NCBI RefSeq assembly: GCF_003865015.1
Contig: NZ_BHVV01000002.1
Span: 1-64,000 of the forward strand
Direction: 5' to 3'
DNA from: Sulfurisoma sediminicola
GTDB taxonomy: Bacteria; Pseudomonadota; Gammaproteobacteria; Burkholderiales; Rhodocyclaceae
DNA: 64,000 nucleotides
A program made the position numbers and the translations under genes. Positions 31,845-41,066 of this stretch are shown piece by piece (position 1 is the first letter of the stretch; each line of letters opens with the position of its first letter). The notes beneath the pieces were generated by a model. It was not told the origin of the DNA and ran no database searches. It saw nothing but the letters and a program-made list of their open reading frames with translations.

Positions 31845-32156
31845 ATGAGCGACATGACCACCGTTTCCAAGGAAAAGCTGATCTCCGACGTCAAGGTCGT
31901 CATTGCCGATGCCGAGGAACTGCTGCGCGCCACCGCCGGCCAGGCCGGCGACAAGATCGCCGATGCCCGCGCCAAGATCCAGGACCATCTCAACAATGCC
32001 AAGGCCTCGCTGGCCGAAGCGCAGGCGGCCGTGGTCGAACGCGCCAAGGCCGTCGGCCATGCCACCGACGACTACGTGCATGACAATCCCTGGCGTTCCG
32101 TCGGCGTCGCCGCCGGCATCGGCTTCATCGTCGGCCTGCTGATCGGTCGCCGCTGA
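31845..32156 (+). CDS. yqjD: DUF883 family membrane-anchored protein (ElaB/YqjD)
   Basis: 103 residues with a good AAGGAG upstream. An amphipathic helical region ends in DDYVHDNPWRSVGVA and a single C-terminal helix with GLLIGRR. E. coli YqjD and ElaB are tail-anchored, ribosome-associated proteins induced on entry to stationary phase. First gene of the yqjD-yqjE-yqjK set. Confidence 0.93.
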   Translation: MSDMTTVSKEKLISDVKVVIADAEELLRATAGQAGDKIADARAKIQDHLNNAKASLAEAQAAVVERAKAVGHATDDYVHDNPWRSVGVAAGIGFIVGLLIGRR

Positions 32157-32175
32157 TTCCCGGCTGACCCTCGCG

Positions 32176-32568
32176 ATGTCCGAATCGGCGCCGCGCGGCG
32201 GGGTGGCATCCTCGCTGCGCAGCCTTTTTGGCAACGGCCTCGCGCTGTTGCAGACGCGGCTTGAACTGCTCTCGATCGAGGCGCAGGAAGAACGTGTGCG
32301 CCTGCTCTCGCTGCTCACTTATGGCGCACTTGCCTTCGTGCTGCTGAGCTTCGGCCTGATGTTCCTGGCCCTGCTGGTCACGGTGCTGCTATGGGATAGT
32401 CACCGCCTGCTGGCGCTGGGCATATTTACGGCCATTTTCCTGACCGGCGGCCTGATCGCCCTGGTCGCCATGCTGCGCCAGGCGCATACCCCGTCCAAAC
32501 TGTTCGCGGCCAGCATCGCCGAGCTGGCGCAGGATCGCGCCGCCCTGCGGGGTGAATCGAAGCAGTGA
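32176..32568 (+). CDS. yqjE: YqjE / phage-holin-superfamily membrane protein
   Basis: 130 residues with two membrane helices (~47-72 and ~80-100) after an amphipathic N-terminal helix (LLQTRLELLSIEAQEER). This family (Phage_holin_3_6) regularly sits beside DUF883 genes in non-phage contexts. No prophage genes are nearby. Confidence 0.9.
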   Translation: MSESAPRGGVASSLRSLFGNGLALLQTRLELLSIEAQEERVRLLSLLTYGALAFVLLSFGLMFLALLVTVLLWDSHRLLALGIFTAIFLTGGLIALVAMLRQAHTPSKLFAASIAELAQDRAALRGESKQ

Positions 32569-32897
32569 GTCCCAACGTGATCGAACTGGCGCTGCAGAAG
32601 CAGCGCCTCCAGCTCAAGAGCGCCGAGCAGCGCGGTGCGCTGATGGCGGCCGTCGCCGAGCTCGCCCCGGCTTTCGCCGTCGTCGACGGCGTGCGCGATG
32701 GTTTCCGCTGGCTCCGCCACCACCCCGAGTGGCTGGCCGGCGGCATAGTGACGCTGCTGGTCGTGCGTCCTGGTGCCGTGTTGCGCCTGGCCGAACGGGG
32801 CTTCTTCGCCTGGCAGCTGTGGCGCAAGTTCAGCGAGTGGCGGGCGTCTTCGCCAGAGACCCCCTTCAAGGCACTGGCACGCTTCCGTCGTACCTGA
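32565..32897 (+). CDS. yqjK: YqjK-like protein
   Basis: 110 residues from GTG (GTGA overlap with yqjE stop). Helical, with a weak hydrophobic patch (LAGGIVTLLVV). It matches the third member of the yqjDEK arrangement in position and size. Function unknown. Confidence 0.8.
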   Translation: MSPNVIELALQKQRLQLKSAEQRGALMAAVAELAPAFAVVDGVRDGFRWLRHHPEWLAGGIVTLLVVRPGAVLRLAERGFFAWQLWRKFSEWRASSPETPFKALARFRRT

Positions 32898-33040
32898 TGC
32901 CCCGGTTCGGGAGGAATGAAGGGCCGCGGGCCCACGCCCGGCCCGTTGCGCGTCCCGTTCGGCTGCTTCCACCGGCGCTCATGGCTCCATCTGGTGGGGA
33001 CTGATACCACCAATTTTCTGCTTTAAGTTTGATCTTTCGC

Positions 33041-33062
33041 AACATTAGCGCTCGCTAATGTT
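33041..33062. promoter_or_regulatory. Perfect 10-2-10 palindrome upstream of the radical SAM gene
   Basis: AACATTAGCG (33041-33050), CT, CGCTAATGTT (33053-33062), followed by TTAGG. It lies in an AT-rich patch 42 bp before the radical SAM start and ~145 bp after yqjK. It could be a dimeric repressor operator or a terminator hairpin with a short TTTT. The rest of the 207-bp gap shows only a GC-rich partial hairpin. Confidence 0.6.
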
Positions 33063-33104
33063 TTAGGATGCGGCTGTCGATAACCCCATGCGTCACCCCC
33101 AGCT

Positions 33105-34709
33105 ATGTCTAATGCTGCGCGATCGATCCTCTATGTTCGCCTGCCGGTCTGGAAGATCTGGCCCGGTGGCGTGGTCTATGTCGCCGACTTCATCCACAAG
33201 CAGCGCCCGGGCATCCGCCAGGAGATCCTTGACCTCGCGTTGATTCCCCCGCCAAGCCGCGGGGCCGAACTCAAGCGCCGCCTGCTCGAGTTCCGCCCCG
33301 ACGTGGTCGCCTTCTCCTGGCGCAACATGCAGACCTTCGGGCCGCACCCGGAGAACGATGCGCTCGACGTGGTGATGAACTTCGACCACTCGCCCAAGCC
33401 GTGGCGGCGGATCAAGGCCGCATGGCAGGCAATCGGCATCATCCGCGACTACGCCGTGGCGCGGCTGCGCAATTTCGCCTGGTTCCGCCTGGCCCGGCAG
33501 TTGTTGCCGGAGTCGCGCATCGTCGTCGGCGGCACGGCGGTATCCATCTTTGGCAAGTACGTCGCCGAGAAATGCCCGAGCGACACCGTGGTGGTCGTGG
33601 GGGAGGGCGAGGAGGCGATGCTGTCCATCGTCGACGGCTTCAATGATCCCGCCGGCAACCATTACTACAAGGACAGCAGCGGCCGCGTCAGCCACCATCC
33701 GGCCGAGGAAAGTTTCGACCTTTCCCGGCTCACCGCCGTCGATTTCGGTTACGTCGAGTCCATTTTCCCCGGCTTCCGCGACTATCTGGGCGGCACCATC
33801 GGCGTCCATACCAAGCGCGGCTGCCCCTTCCAGTGCCATTTCTGCCTCTACAACAAAATCGAGGGCGGTCGCCAGCGCTACCGCGATCCGGCCGAGGTGG
33901 CCAAGGAAATCGAGACCCTAGAAAAGGTCTATGGCGTCAAGGACATCTGGTTCACAGACGCCCAGTTCTGCTCGACCCGGCGCAGCATGAAACATGTCGA
34001 GCACATCCTCGACGAGATGCTGGCGCGGCAGGTCAAGGTGCGCTGGACCGGTTACCTGCGCCTCAACTACCTGACACCGGAAGTCGCCCGCAAGATGCTC
34101 GCCTCGGGCCTGACCAGCATCGACCTCTCATTCACCGGCACCCAGGACATCATCGACAGCCTGACGCTCGGCTACGACCTCGAGCAGCAGATGGCCGCCT
34201 TCCGCCTGTTCAAGGATGCCGCGGTCGAGGGCTGGGACAAGCAGAAGATCAAGCTCTACATGCCGCTCAACGCGCCGGGCGAGACGCCGGACACGCTGCG
34301 AGCCACCATGGCGCGCATCCGCGAGCTTTACGAAATGTTCGGCCGCGACAACGTGCTGCCCTTCATTTTCTTCATCGGCGTCCAGCCCAACACGCCGATC
34401 GAGGAGAAACTGCTCGCGTCCGGCTACCTGCCGCGCGGCTACGACCCGCTGACGCTCAACCCCTTCACCATCAAGAAGCTGCTCTACAACCCGAAGCCGC
34501 TGGGCGCGATGATCGGCCGCGCCTATCTCGAGGCGCTGGAGTGCTCGTCCAAGCTCGACGAGGGCGCCAACGTCGAAGGCGACTACGTCGGCCGGGCGAC
34601 GATGGAAATCCTCGAGCGCAAGCTCAACGAGTCGTTCCCGACGCCGTATCGCCAGCGCCGACTTTTCTCATTGCAGACGGTCGTTACACCGCAAGGCACA
34701 GATACTTGA
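33105..34709 (+). CDS. B12-binding-domain-type radical SAM protein, function unknown
   Basis: 534 residues. The N-terminal ~190 residues resemble the cobalamin-binding-type Rossmann domain seen in this class (RIVVGGTAVSIFGKY, VVVGEGEEAML), but a clear DxHxxG cobalamin ligand is missing. The radical SAM core has Cys240, Cys244 and Cys247 in GCPFQCHFC, then a TIM barrel with FTDAQFCSTRR. A C-terminal region follows (~450-534). No neighbour suggests a substrate. Methyltransferase or ring-forming activity is possible. It overlaps the convergent gabD stop by 26 bp. Confidence 0.85.
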   Translation: MSNAARSILYVRLPVWKIWPGGVVYVADFIHKQRPGIRQEILDLALIPPPSRGAELKRRLLEFRPDVVAFSWRNMQTFGPHPENDALDVVMNFDHSPKPWRRIKAAWQAIGIIRDYAVARLRNFAWFRLARQLLPESRIVVGGTAVSIFGKYVAEKCPSDTVVVVGEGEEAMLSIVDGFNDPAGNHYYKDSSGRVSHHPAEESFDLSRLTAVDFGYVESIFPGFRDYLGGTIGVHTKRGCPFQCHFCLYNKIEGGRQRYRDPAEVAKEIETLEKVYGVKDIWFTDAQFCSTRRSMKHVEHILDEMLARQVKVRWTGYLRLNYLTPEVARKMLASGLTSIDLSFTGTQDIIDSLTLGYDLEQQMAAFRLFKDAAVEGWDKQKIKLYMPLNAPGETPDTLRATMARIRELYEMFGRDNVLPFIFFIGVQPNTPIEEKLLASGYLPRGYDPLTLNPFTIKKLLYNPKPLGAMIGRAYLEALECSSKLDEGANVEGDYVGRATMEILERKLNESFPTPYRQRRLFSLQTVVTPQGTDT

Positions 34710-36135
34710 GTTCGAGGTATTCCTCGATGCCGTAGCGCGAGCCCTCGCGGCCGATGCCGGATTGCTTGACGCCGCCGAAGGGAGCGACCTCGTTGGCGAT
34801 GATGCCGACGTTGATGCCGACCATGCCGTACTCGAGCGCCTCGGCCACGCGCCAGACGCGAGATACGTCCCGGGCGTAGAAGTAGGCTGCGAGTCCGTAT
34901 TCGGTGGCGTTGGCCAGCGCGATCGCCTCGGCCTCGTCCCTGAACCTGAACAGCGGCGCCACCGGTCCGAAAGTCTCCTCGCGGGAGCAGCGCATTTCGG
35001 GCGTGACGTCGGCCAGGACGGTCGGCTCGAAGAAAGTGCCGCCGCGCGCATGGCGCCTGCCGCCGGTCAGGATGCGGGCGCCCTTGGCCAGCGCATCGGC
35101 GACGTGGGCCTCGACCTTCTCCAGTGCGGCCGCGTCGATCAGCGGCCCCTGGTTCACGCCTTCCTCGCTGCCCGCACCGACCTTGAGGGCCGTGACGCGG
35201 GCCGCGAGCTTCGTGGCGAAGCTTTCGTAGATGCCCTCCTGCACCAGCAGGCGGTTGGCGCAGACGCAGGTCTGGCCGGCGTTGCGGTATTTCGACGCCA
35301 TCGCGCCGTCCACGGCCGCGTCGACGTCGGCGTCGTCGAAGACGATGAAGGGGGCGTTGCCGCCGAGTTCGAGCGAGATCTTCTTGATCGTCGGCGCACA
35401 CTGCGCCATCAGCAGCCGCCCGACCTCGGTCGAGCCGGTGAAGGAGAGCTTGCGCACGACGCGGTTGGAGGTCAGCTCGCCGCCGATCAGCGGGGCGCTC
35501 GCGGCCGAGCCGGTGACGACGTTGATGACCCCGGCGGGGAAGCCCGCGCGGTCGGCCAGCTCCATCAGCGCCAGCGCCGTGAGCGGCGTCTGCTCGGCCG
35601 GTTTCACCACCACGGTACAGCCGGCGGCCAGCGCCGGGGCGACCTTGCGGGTGATCATGGCCGCCGGGAAATTCCAGGGCGTGATCGCGGCACAGACGCC
35701 GATCGGCTGTTTCAGCACCACGATGCGGCGGTCGCCGGTCGGCGCCGGCATGGTGTCGCCATAGACGCGCTTGCCCTCCTCGGCAAACCACTCGACGAAA
35801 CTCGCGGCGTAGGCGACCTCGCCGCGCGCCTCGGCCAGCGGCTTGCCCTGCTCGGACGTCATGATGGTCGCGAGGTCGTCGATGTTGGCCATGATCAGTT
35901 CGAACCAGCGGCGCAAGATGGTCGCGCGCTCCTTGCCGGTCAGCGCGCGCCACGCCGGCAGGGCGGCATCGGCCGCATCGATCGCGCGGCGCGCCTCGGT
36001 GGCGCCCATGTCGGGCACGTCGGCGAGGTGTTCGCCGCTGGCCGGGTTGCGCACGGCGTAGGCGGCCGCGGCACCCGTCCAGATGCCGGCGACGAAAGCC
36101 CGCTCGCGCAGCAGGCCGGGATCACGCAATTGCAT
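34684..36135 (-). CDS. gabD: NADP-dependent succinate-semialdehyde dehydrogenase
   Basis: 483 residues, exactly the GabD size, starting MQLRDPGLLR. Oxidises succinate semialdehyde to succinate. Catalytic Cys in NAGQTCVCANR, Glu in LELGGNAPF and cofactor motif FTGSTEVGR are visible. It may also act on related semialdehydes; no GABA transaminase or transporter is in the window. Divergent from the NlpC/P60 gene with 58 bp between starts. Confidence 0.93.
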   Translation of the reverse strand: MQLRDPGLLRERAFVAGIWTGAAAAYAVRNPASGEHLADVPDMGATEARRAIDAADAALPAWRALTGKERATILRRWFELIMANIDDLATIMTSEQGKPLAEARGEVAYAASFVEWFAEEGKRVYGDTMPAPTGDRRIVVLKQPIGVCAAITPWNFPAAMITRKVAPALAAGCTVVVKPAEQTPLTALALMELADRAGFPAGVINVVTGSAASAPLIGGELTSNRVVRKLSFTGSTEVGRLLMAQCAPTIKKISLELGGNAPFIVFDDADVDAAVDGAMASKYRNAGQTCVCANRLLVQEGIYESFATKLAARVTALKVGAGSEEGVNQGPLIDAAALEKVEAHVADALAKGARILTGGRRHARGGTFFEPTVLADVTPEMRCSREETFGPVAPLFRFRDEAEAIALANATEYGLAAYFYARDVSRVWRVAEALEYGMVGINVGIIANEVAPFGGVKQSGIGREGSRYGIEEYLELKYLCLAV

Positions 36136-36193
36136 GTTGTTTTCTCCGCTGTTTCTCGGGGTGCCGGCGAGTCTACCGGAATAGGATTGCGAG

Positions 36194-36721
36194 ATGCTGC
36201 ACCGCTCCTTTCCGGCCCTGACCATCGTCGCCGCCAGTTCGACCCTCGTGCTGTCGGGCTGCGGTCTGCTGTCGCTCTCGCAATCGTCGTCACCCGTCGC
36301 GGGTGGCGCAAAAAGCAGTTTCGCCGCGCGCCATGCCGTTCCCGAGCGGGCGCAGGACGTGGTGCTCTACGCGCTGGGCCTGGTCGAGACCGGCTACCGT
36401 TTCGGCGGCAAGAACCCGGAAGCCGGCCTAGACTGCAGCGGCATGGTCAGCTATGTCTTCGACAGGGCCGCCGGCCTGCGGCTCGGCGGCTCGGCGGCCG
36501 ACATCGCCCAGCGCGGCCGCCTGGTCGGCGTCCCCGAGCTGCGACCCGGCGACCTCGTCTTCTTCAACACCCGCAACAAGCCCTATTCGCACGTCGGCAT
36601 CTACATCGGCGACGGCCGCTTCGTCCATGCGCCCAACAGCAATGGCAAGGTACGCACCGATAGCCTTCAGGCCGGATGGTTCGCGGCGCGCTTCGAGGAA
36701 GCGCGCACTTACTTCGAGTAG
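36194..36721 (+). CDS. NlpC/P60 family lipoprotein (peptidoglycan endopeptidase)
   Basis: 175 residues. Lipobox LVLSGCG, then a C-terminal NlpC/P60 domain with catalytic Cys in LDCSGMVSYV, His in YSHVGIYIGDG and the polar residue in FVHAPNSNG. The family cleaves peptide crosslinks in peptidoglycan. Substrate specificity is not predictable. Single gene with a likely own promoter. Confidence 0.94.
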   Translation: MLHRSFPALTIVAASSTLVLSGCGLLSLSQSSSPVAGGAKSSFAARHAVPERAQDVVLYALGLVETGYRFGGKNPEAGLDCSGMVSYVFDRAAGLRLGGSAADIAQRGRLVGVPELRPGDLVFFNTRNKPYSHVGIYIGDGRFVHAPNSNGKVRTDSLQAGWFAARFEEARTYFE

Positions 36722-36747
36722 TCGTCCTCCGACGGTGCGCTCGGTGG

Positions 36748-37617
36748 CTAGAGGCCGTTGGCCTTGAACCATTCCTGCAGACGCTTCCAGCCGTCCTCGG
36801 CCTCGGGCTTGCGGTAGGTCGGCCGGTAGTCGGCGTGGAAGGCGTGCGGGGCGTCCGGATAGACATGGAGCTGCGACTTGCTGCCGGCCTTCGCCAGCGC
36901 CGCCTTCATCGCCTCGACGTCGTCGAGCGGGATGCCCTGATCCTTACCGCCGTAGAGGCCGAGCACCGGCGCCTTGATGTTCGCCGCGAGTTCCAGCGGC
37001 TGCTTCGGCCTTTCTACCGTCGGCGCGTCGTCGATGCGGCCGTACCAGGCCACGCCGGCCTTGAGCTTGGGGTTGTGGGCGGCGTAGAGCCAGGTGATGC
37101 GTCCGCCCCAGCAGAAGCCGGTAATGCCGAGCCGCTCGGCATCGCCGCCGTTCTTCGCCGCCCAGGCGGCGCAGGCGTCGAGATCGGCCATCACGCCCGT
37201 ATCCGGCGTCTTGTTGACGACGCTCGCAATGAGATCCTGGACATTCGAGAACTTCCACGGCTCGCCATAGCGGGCGAACAGCTCCGGCGCGATCGCCAGG
37301 TAGCCGAGCTTGGCCAGGCGCCTGCAGGTGTCGGCGATGTATTCGTGGACGCCGAAGATCTCGGAAACCACGAGGATTGTGGGAAAGTTCGAACCCGTCG
37401 CCGGCTGGGCGCGGTAGACCGGCATCTTGCCGTCCGGCGTCGGGATCTTGATCTCGCCGGCGGTGAGGCCCTTGGTGTCGGTCTTGACCGCGGTCTGCGC
37501 CATGATCGGCTGCGTCGCCAGCGCGAAGCCGGTACCCAGGGCGGTGACGATGAAGCCGCGGCGGTCAAGCTTCGCAGCGGGAAAGAGGCTGTCGAATTCG
37601 GGGTTGGGTTGGTTCAT
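36748..37617 (-). CDS. Dienelactone hydrolase family protein with Tat-type signal
   Basis: 289 residues. Alpha/beta hydrolase with the Cys-Asp-His triad of the family: [18 protein letters not shown] and PHAFHADY. The N-terminus carries [18 protein letters not shown], a twin-arginine-like signal ending near IMAQT, so the enzyme is probably periplasmic. Classical ClcD/TcbE enzymes are cytoplasmic and ~235 residues. No chlorocatechol pathway genes are nearby, so the substrate is unknown. Confidence 0.9.
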   Translation of the reverse strand: MNQPNPEFDSLFPAAKLDRRGFIVTALGTGFALATQPIMAQTAVKTDTKGLTAGEIKIPTPDGKMPVYRAQPATGSNFPTILVVSEIFGVHEYIADTCRRLAKLGYLAIAPELFARYGEPWKFSNVQDLIASVVNKTPDTGVMADLDACAAWAAKNGGDAERLGITGFCWGGRITWLYAAHNPKLKAGVAWYGRIDDAPTVERPKQPLELAANIKAPVLGLYGGKDQGIPLDDVEAMKAALAKAGSKSQLHVYPDAPHAFHADYRPTYRKPEAEDGWKRLQEWFKANGL

Positions 37618-37774
37618 TTTTTGTCTCCGTAAGGTGATGGGGCCGGGAAAAAATACGCCTGCCGCGGCCGAATGGCAAACGCTTCCATCGACCCGGCCAC
37701 CGCGAAAAAGAGCGTCCGGACGCGACCGAAGTCAACGGCGCGGATGCGTCCGCCGCTGTTCGGGGGTCAGGAGA

Positions 37775-39472
37775 TCAGAAAACGTACTGGAAGTTGAAAT
37801 GGCCACGGAAGTCGCCGGTAGCCACCTGGCTGTCGCCGGTGCCGACCCGGGTGCCGCTGCCCGACGCGTTGGCATTGGGCGTGCCGGCGGCGAAGACATA
37901 GGCGATGTCGAAGCGGAAGACCGCGTCCTTGGCATAGCTGTAGCGCAGGCCGATACCCGTGCTGCCGGCATCGGTTATCAGCGGTGGGGCGTTGCTCACG
38001 CCGGTATAGATGAAGCCCTGTCCCCAATCGATGAAACCCAGGAACTTGAGGCTGCCCGGGGCGTTGAACTCCTTGGCCATTTCGGGGGTGTAGGCCTCGA
38101 AATTCATGAAATAGCCGCTGTCGCCGGTGACCGTGCGCTCGAAGAAGCCCCGGACCATGTTGGCGCCGGTGACGCCGAACTGCTCGACGGCGGGCAGGCC
38201 AACCTGCAGCGAGCCGCGGTGATTGGCGGGGGCGTACTGGCCACTGAAGTTGTAGCGCAGTGCCCAGTCGCTCTTCAGCACCTGCAGGTAGCTGGTGTTG
38301 AGCCGGTAGGCCGAGAAACTCGGAATGTTGTTGGCGCCGAGGTTGGTCGGCAGCATGTCCTGCTGGTCGCCGAAGGCGACGCCGAGGTTGTAGTCGAGCA
38401 GGGAGCCCGGCTGCATGCGCTGGCCGGCATAGGTGAAGGAGACAGGCTGGATGCGGTTCTTCTGGGTGGTGACGGCGGCGCAATTGCCGGCCGGCACGCA
38501 GTTCTCGACGATCATGTCCTTGAGGTCGTAGCCGATGATGACCTTGGAGGTGTATTCACCGAGTCGCGGCAGGTAATGGTTCCAGCGCAGGGCGTAGACT
38601 TCGCCCTTGCCGACGATGCCCGGACCTGTGGCTGCGCCTGTGACGCCCGCGGTCGGCACCGGGCTGTTGCTGTTCGACTTGCCGTAGGCGAAATCGATGG
38701 CGTCGCCGATGGAGTACAGCGGCAGCCGGTAGGCCATGCTGGCCACGGCCATCTCGCGGGCGGTCTCGCTGCCGGGGGCCCTATTCACGGATGGCGTGTC
38801 CGGCAGGTCGGGCGAGCCGGTGATCGCCAGGGTGAGGATGTGGTCGGCGTTGAACAGGTTGGCGTGCTGGTAGGCGAGGCCGATGCGGTGACGCCCGGTC
38901 GATGGCGTACCGGTGTTGTCGGCGGTGACGATGAAACGGCTCGGATCCTCGTCGCTGACGTTGATTCCGGCGTTGACCTTGCCTGCCTCTTCGGCGATGC
39001 CGAGAGTGACTTCGATCTGCTTGACCGGGTTCTCGTTGGCGAGCTGGATGTTCTCGGAGATCAGGCGCATGTTGGGCGCCTTGCCCTCGACCAGGCCGGG
39101 CAGGGTGTTGAAGATGTTTGCCGAATCGAAATGCTTGTTGCCGGCCAGGGTGATCTTGCCGATGACCGTTTCGGTTACGACCAGCTTGACCACGCCGGCG
39201 CTGAGTTCCTGTTCGGGGACGAACACCTGCACGGTGCCGTAGCCGGCCTTGCGATAGGCATTCTCGAGCGCTTCGAGCGCCTTCTGCACGTCGCCGTAGA
39301 CGCGCTGCTTCCCGGCGAAGGGAGCGACCAGTTCAGTGACCTGCGCCTGCGGCAGCAGGGTGTTGCCCTCCACCTGGAATTTCGTGATGTCGAAGCGCAC
39401 ATCGTTCTGCGCCTGGACTGCCGTGGCGAAGGCCGCCACGGCGAGCGCCGAAAAAATTGTCCTGATCTGCAT
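37775..39472 (-). CDS. Two-partner secretion outer-membrane translocator (TpsB, ShlB/FhaC/HecB family), no partner nearby
   Basis: 565 residues. Signal peptide (ends AVQAQND), POTRA-like domain (~25-120, FDITKFQVEGNTLL and YRKAGYGTVQVFVPEQ), a second POTRA-like region (~125-190), then a beta-barrel with the conserved L6 motif in NMVRGFFERTV and a C-terminal aromatic residue (HFNFQYVF). TpsB pores export TpsA exoproteins, usually encoded next door. Neither neighbour (dienelactone hydrolase, rng) is a TpsA. Start at 39472 gives the signal peptide. Confidence 0.9.
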   Translation of the reverse strand: MQIRTIFSALAVAAFATAVQAQNDVRFDITKFQVEGNTLLPQAQVTELVAPFAGKQRVYGDVQKALEALENAYRKAGYGTVQVFVPEQELSAGVVKLVVTETVIGKITLAGNKHFDSANIFNTLPGLVEGKAPNMRLISENIQLANENPVKQIEVTLGIAEEAGKVNAGINVSDEDPSRFIVTADNTGTPSTGRHRIGLAYQHANLFNADHILTLAITGSPDLPDTPSVNRAPGSETAREMAVASMAYRLPLYSIGDAIDFAYGKSNSNSPVPTAGVTGAATGPGIVGKGEVYALRWNHYLPRLGEYTSKVIIGYDLKDMIVENCVPAGNCAAVTTQKNRIQPVSFTYAGQRMQPGSLLDYNLGVAFGDQQDMLPTNLGANNIPSFSAYRLNTSYLQVLKSDWALRYNFSGQYAPANHRGSLQVGLPAVEQFGVTGANMVRGFFERTVTGDSGYFMNFEAYTPEMAKEFNAPGSLKFLGFIDWGQGFIYTGVSNAPPLITDAGSTGIGLRYSYAKDAVFRFDIAYVFAAGTPNANASGSGTRVGTGDSQVATGDFRGHFNFQYVF

Positions 39473-39600
39473 GTTGTTTCCCCCGAACCCCCTGCGACGC
39501 AAGTTCAAATTTGACTTAACAATAGCGCCTAACTTACTGCTTTTTAGTGCTTTTTGCCAAGAAAAATCCGCAGCGTCTTGAGCCCGATGTCAGGTTATTG

Positions 39601-41055
39601 CTACAAAAGCACGATGTCAAACTGCTCTTGAGTGTAGCTGGCCTCGGGATGAAGGGATACCGGCTTGCCGATGAAGTCGGAAAGCATGGCGAGTGCCTGG
39701 GATTCCTCGTCGAGGAATAGATCGATGACGGCGGGGGAGCCGAGGATGCGGTATTCCCTGGCGTTGAACTGGCGGGCCTCGCGCAGCAGCTCGCGCAGGA
39801 TCTCGTAGGCGACGGTCTGCGCGGTCTTGACCTCGCCGCGGCCACCGCAGGTGGGGCAGGTTTCGCAGAGGATGTGGGCGAGCGATTCGCGCGTGCGCTT
39901 CCGCGTCATCTCGACCAGGCCGAGCTGGGTGAAGCCATTGACGGTGATGCGGGTGTGGTCGCGCGCCAGCGCCTTGTTGAGTTCGGCGAGCACGGCTTCC
40001 TTGTGCTCGGCGTTTTCCATGTCGATGAAGTCGAGGATGATGATGCCGCCGAGATTGCGCAGGCGCAGCTGGCGGGCGATGGCCTGCGCCGCCTCGAGGT
40101 TGGTCTTGAAGATGGTGTCGTCGAAGTTGCGGGCGCCGACGAAGCCGCCGGTGTTGACGTCGATGGTGGTCAGCGCTTCGGTCTGGTCGACGATGAGGTA
40201 GCCGCCGGACTTGAGCTCGACGCGGCGCGCCAGCGCCTTCTGGATCTCGTCCTCGACGCCGTTGAGATCGAACAGCGGCCGCTCGCCGATGTAGTGGCTG
40301 AGCAGCCCGGCGAGCTGCGGCATGTACTCCTGGGCGAAGAGGGAGAGCTTCTGGAAGTTCTCGCGCGAGTCGACGGTGATCCGCGTCGTCTCCGGGCTGA
40401 CGAGGTCGCGCAGCACGCGCTCGGCCAGCGTCAGATCGTGGTGCAGCAGCGTCGGTGGCTGGGCGCCCTTGGAGCGCTGGACGATCTCGGACCAGAGGCG
40501 GCGCAGGTAGGCGATGTCGGTGGCGAGTTCCTCGTCGCTGGCCGAGGAAGCCATGGTGCGCACGATGAAGCCGCCCGGCGCCTCCGCCGGCACCAGGCCC
40601 TGGATGCGCGTGCGCAGCGCCTCGCGCTCGACCTCGTCCTCGATGCGCTGCGAAATGCCGATGTGCTTTTCTTGCGGCAGAAACACCAGCAACCGGCCGG
40701 CGATCGAGACCTGTGTGGATAGCCGCGCACCCTTGGAACCGATCGGGTCCTTGAGCACCTGCACCACGATGTTCTGGCCCTCGCTGAGGATGCGCTCGAT
40801 CGGCCGCGCCGGTTCCTGCCCGCCGCGCTCTTCCCAGATGTCGGCGACGTGGAGGAAGGCGGTGCGCTCGAGGCCGACGTCGACGAAGGCCGACTGCATG
40901 CCGGGCAGCACGCGGGCGACGCGACCGAGATAGATGTTGCCGACGATGCCGCGGCCGTGGGTGCGCTCGATGTGCAGCTCCTGCACCACGCCCTGATGCA
41001 TCAGGGCGACCCGCGTCTCCTGCGGGGTGAAGTTGATGAGGAACTCTTCAGCCAC
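39601..41055 (-). CDS. rng: Ribonuclease G
   Basis: 484 residues. S1-domain endoribonuclease that matures the 5' end of 16S rRNA and decays mRNA. S1 region includes GNIYLGRVARVLPGMQSAFVDVG, the DNase I-like site TIDVNTGGFVG and the Zn-link CETCPTCGGRG (fits CPxCxGxG). Length excludes RNase E, which is about twice as long. First 128 bp upstream of its stop side hold no gene. It follows the CZB gene by 11 bp. Confidence 0.96.
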   Translation of the reverse strand: MAEEFLINFTPQETRVALMHQGVVQELHIERTHGRGIVGNIYLGRVARVLPGMQSAFVDVGLERTAFLHVADIWEERGGQEPARPIERILSEGQNIVVQVLKDPIGSKGARLSTQVSIAGRLLVFLPQEKHIGISQRIEDEVEREALRTRIQGLVPAEAPGGFIVRTMASSASDEELATDIAYLRRLWSEIVQRSKGAQPPTLLHHDLTLAERVLRDLVSPETTRITVDSRENFQKLSLFAQEYMPQLAGLLSHYIGERPLFDLNGVEDEIQKALARRVELKSGGYLIVDQTEALTTIDVNTGGFVGARNFDDTIFKTNLEAAQAIARQLRLRNLGGIIILDFIDMENAEHKEAVLAELNKALARDHTRITVNGFTQLGLVEMTRKRTRESLAHILCETCPTCGGRGEVKTAQTVAYEILRELLREARQFNAREYRILGSPAVIDLFLDEESQALAMLSDFIGKPVSLHPEASYTQEQFDIVLL

Positions 41056-41066
41056 GGCGGCAGCGA

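Noticed and set aside
32176-32568. Prophage holin
   Set aside because: It belongs to the chromosomal yqjD-yqjE-yqjK set and no lysis, capsid or integrase genes are nearby.
33105-34709. BchE-like cyclase of bacteriochlorophyll synthesis
   Set aside because: General B12/radical SAM layout only; no photosynthesis genes in the window and no specific motif.
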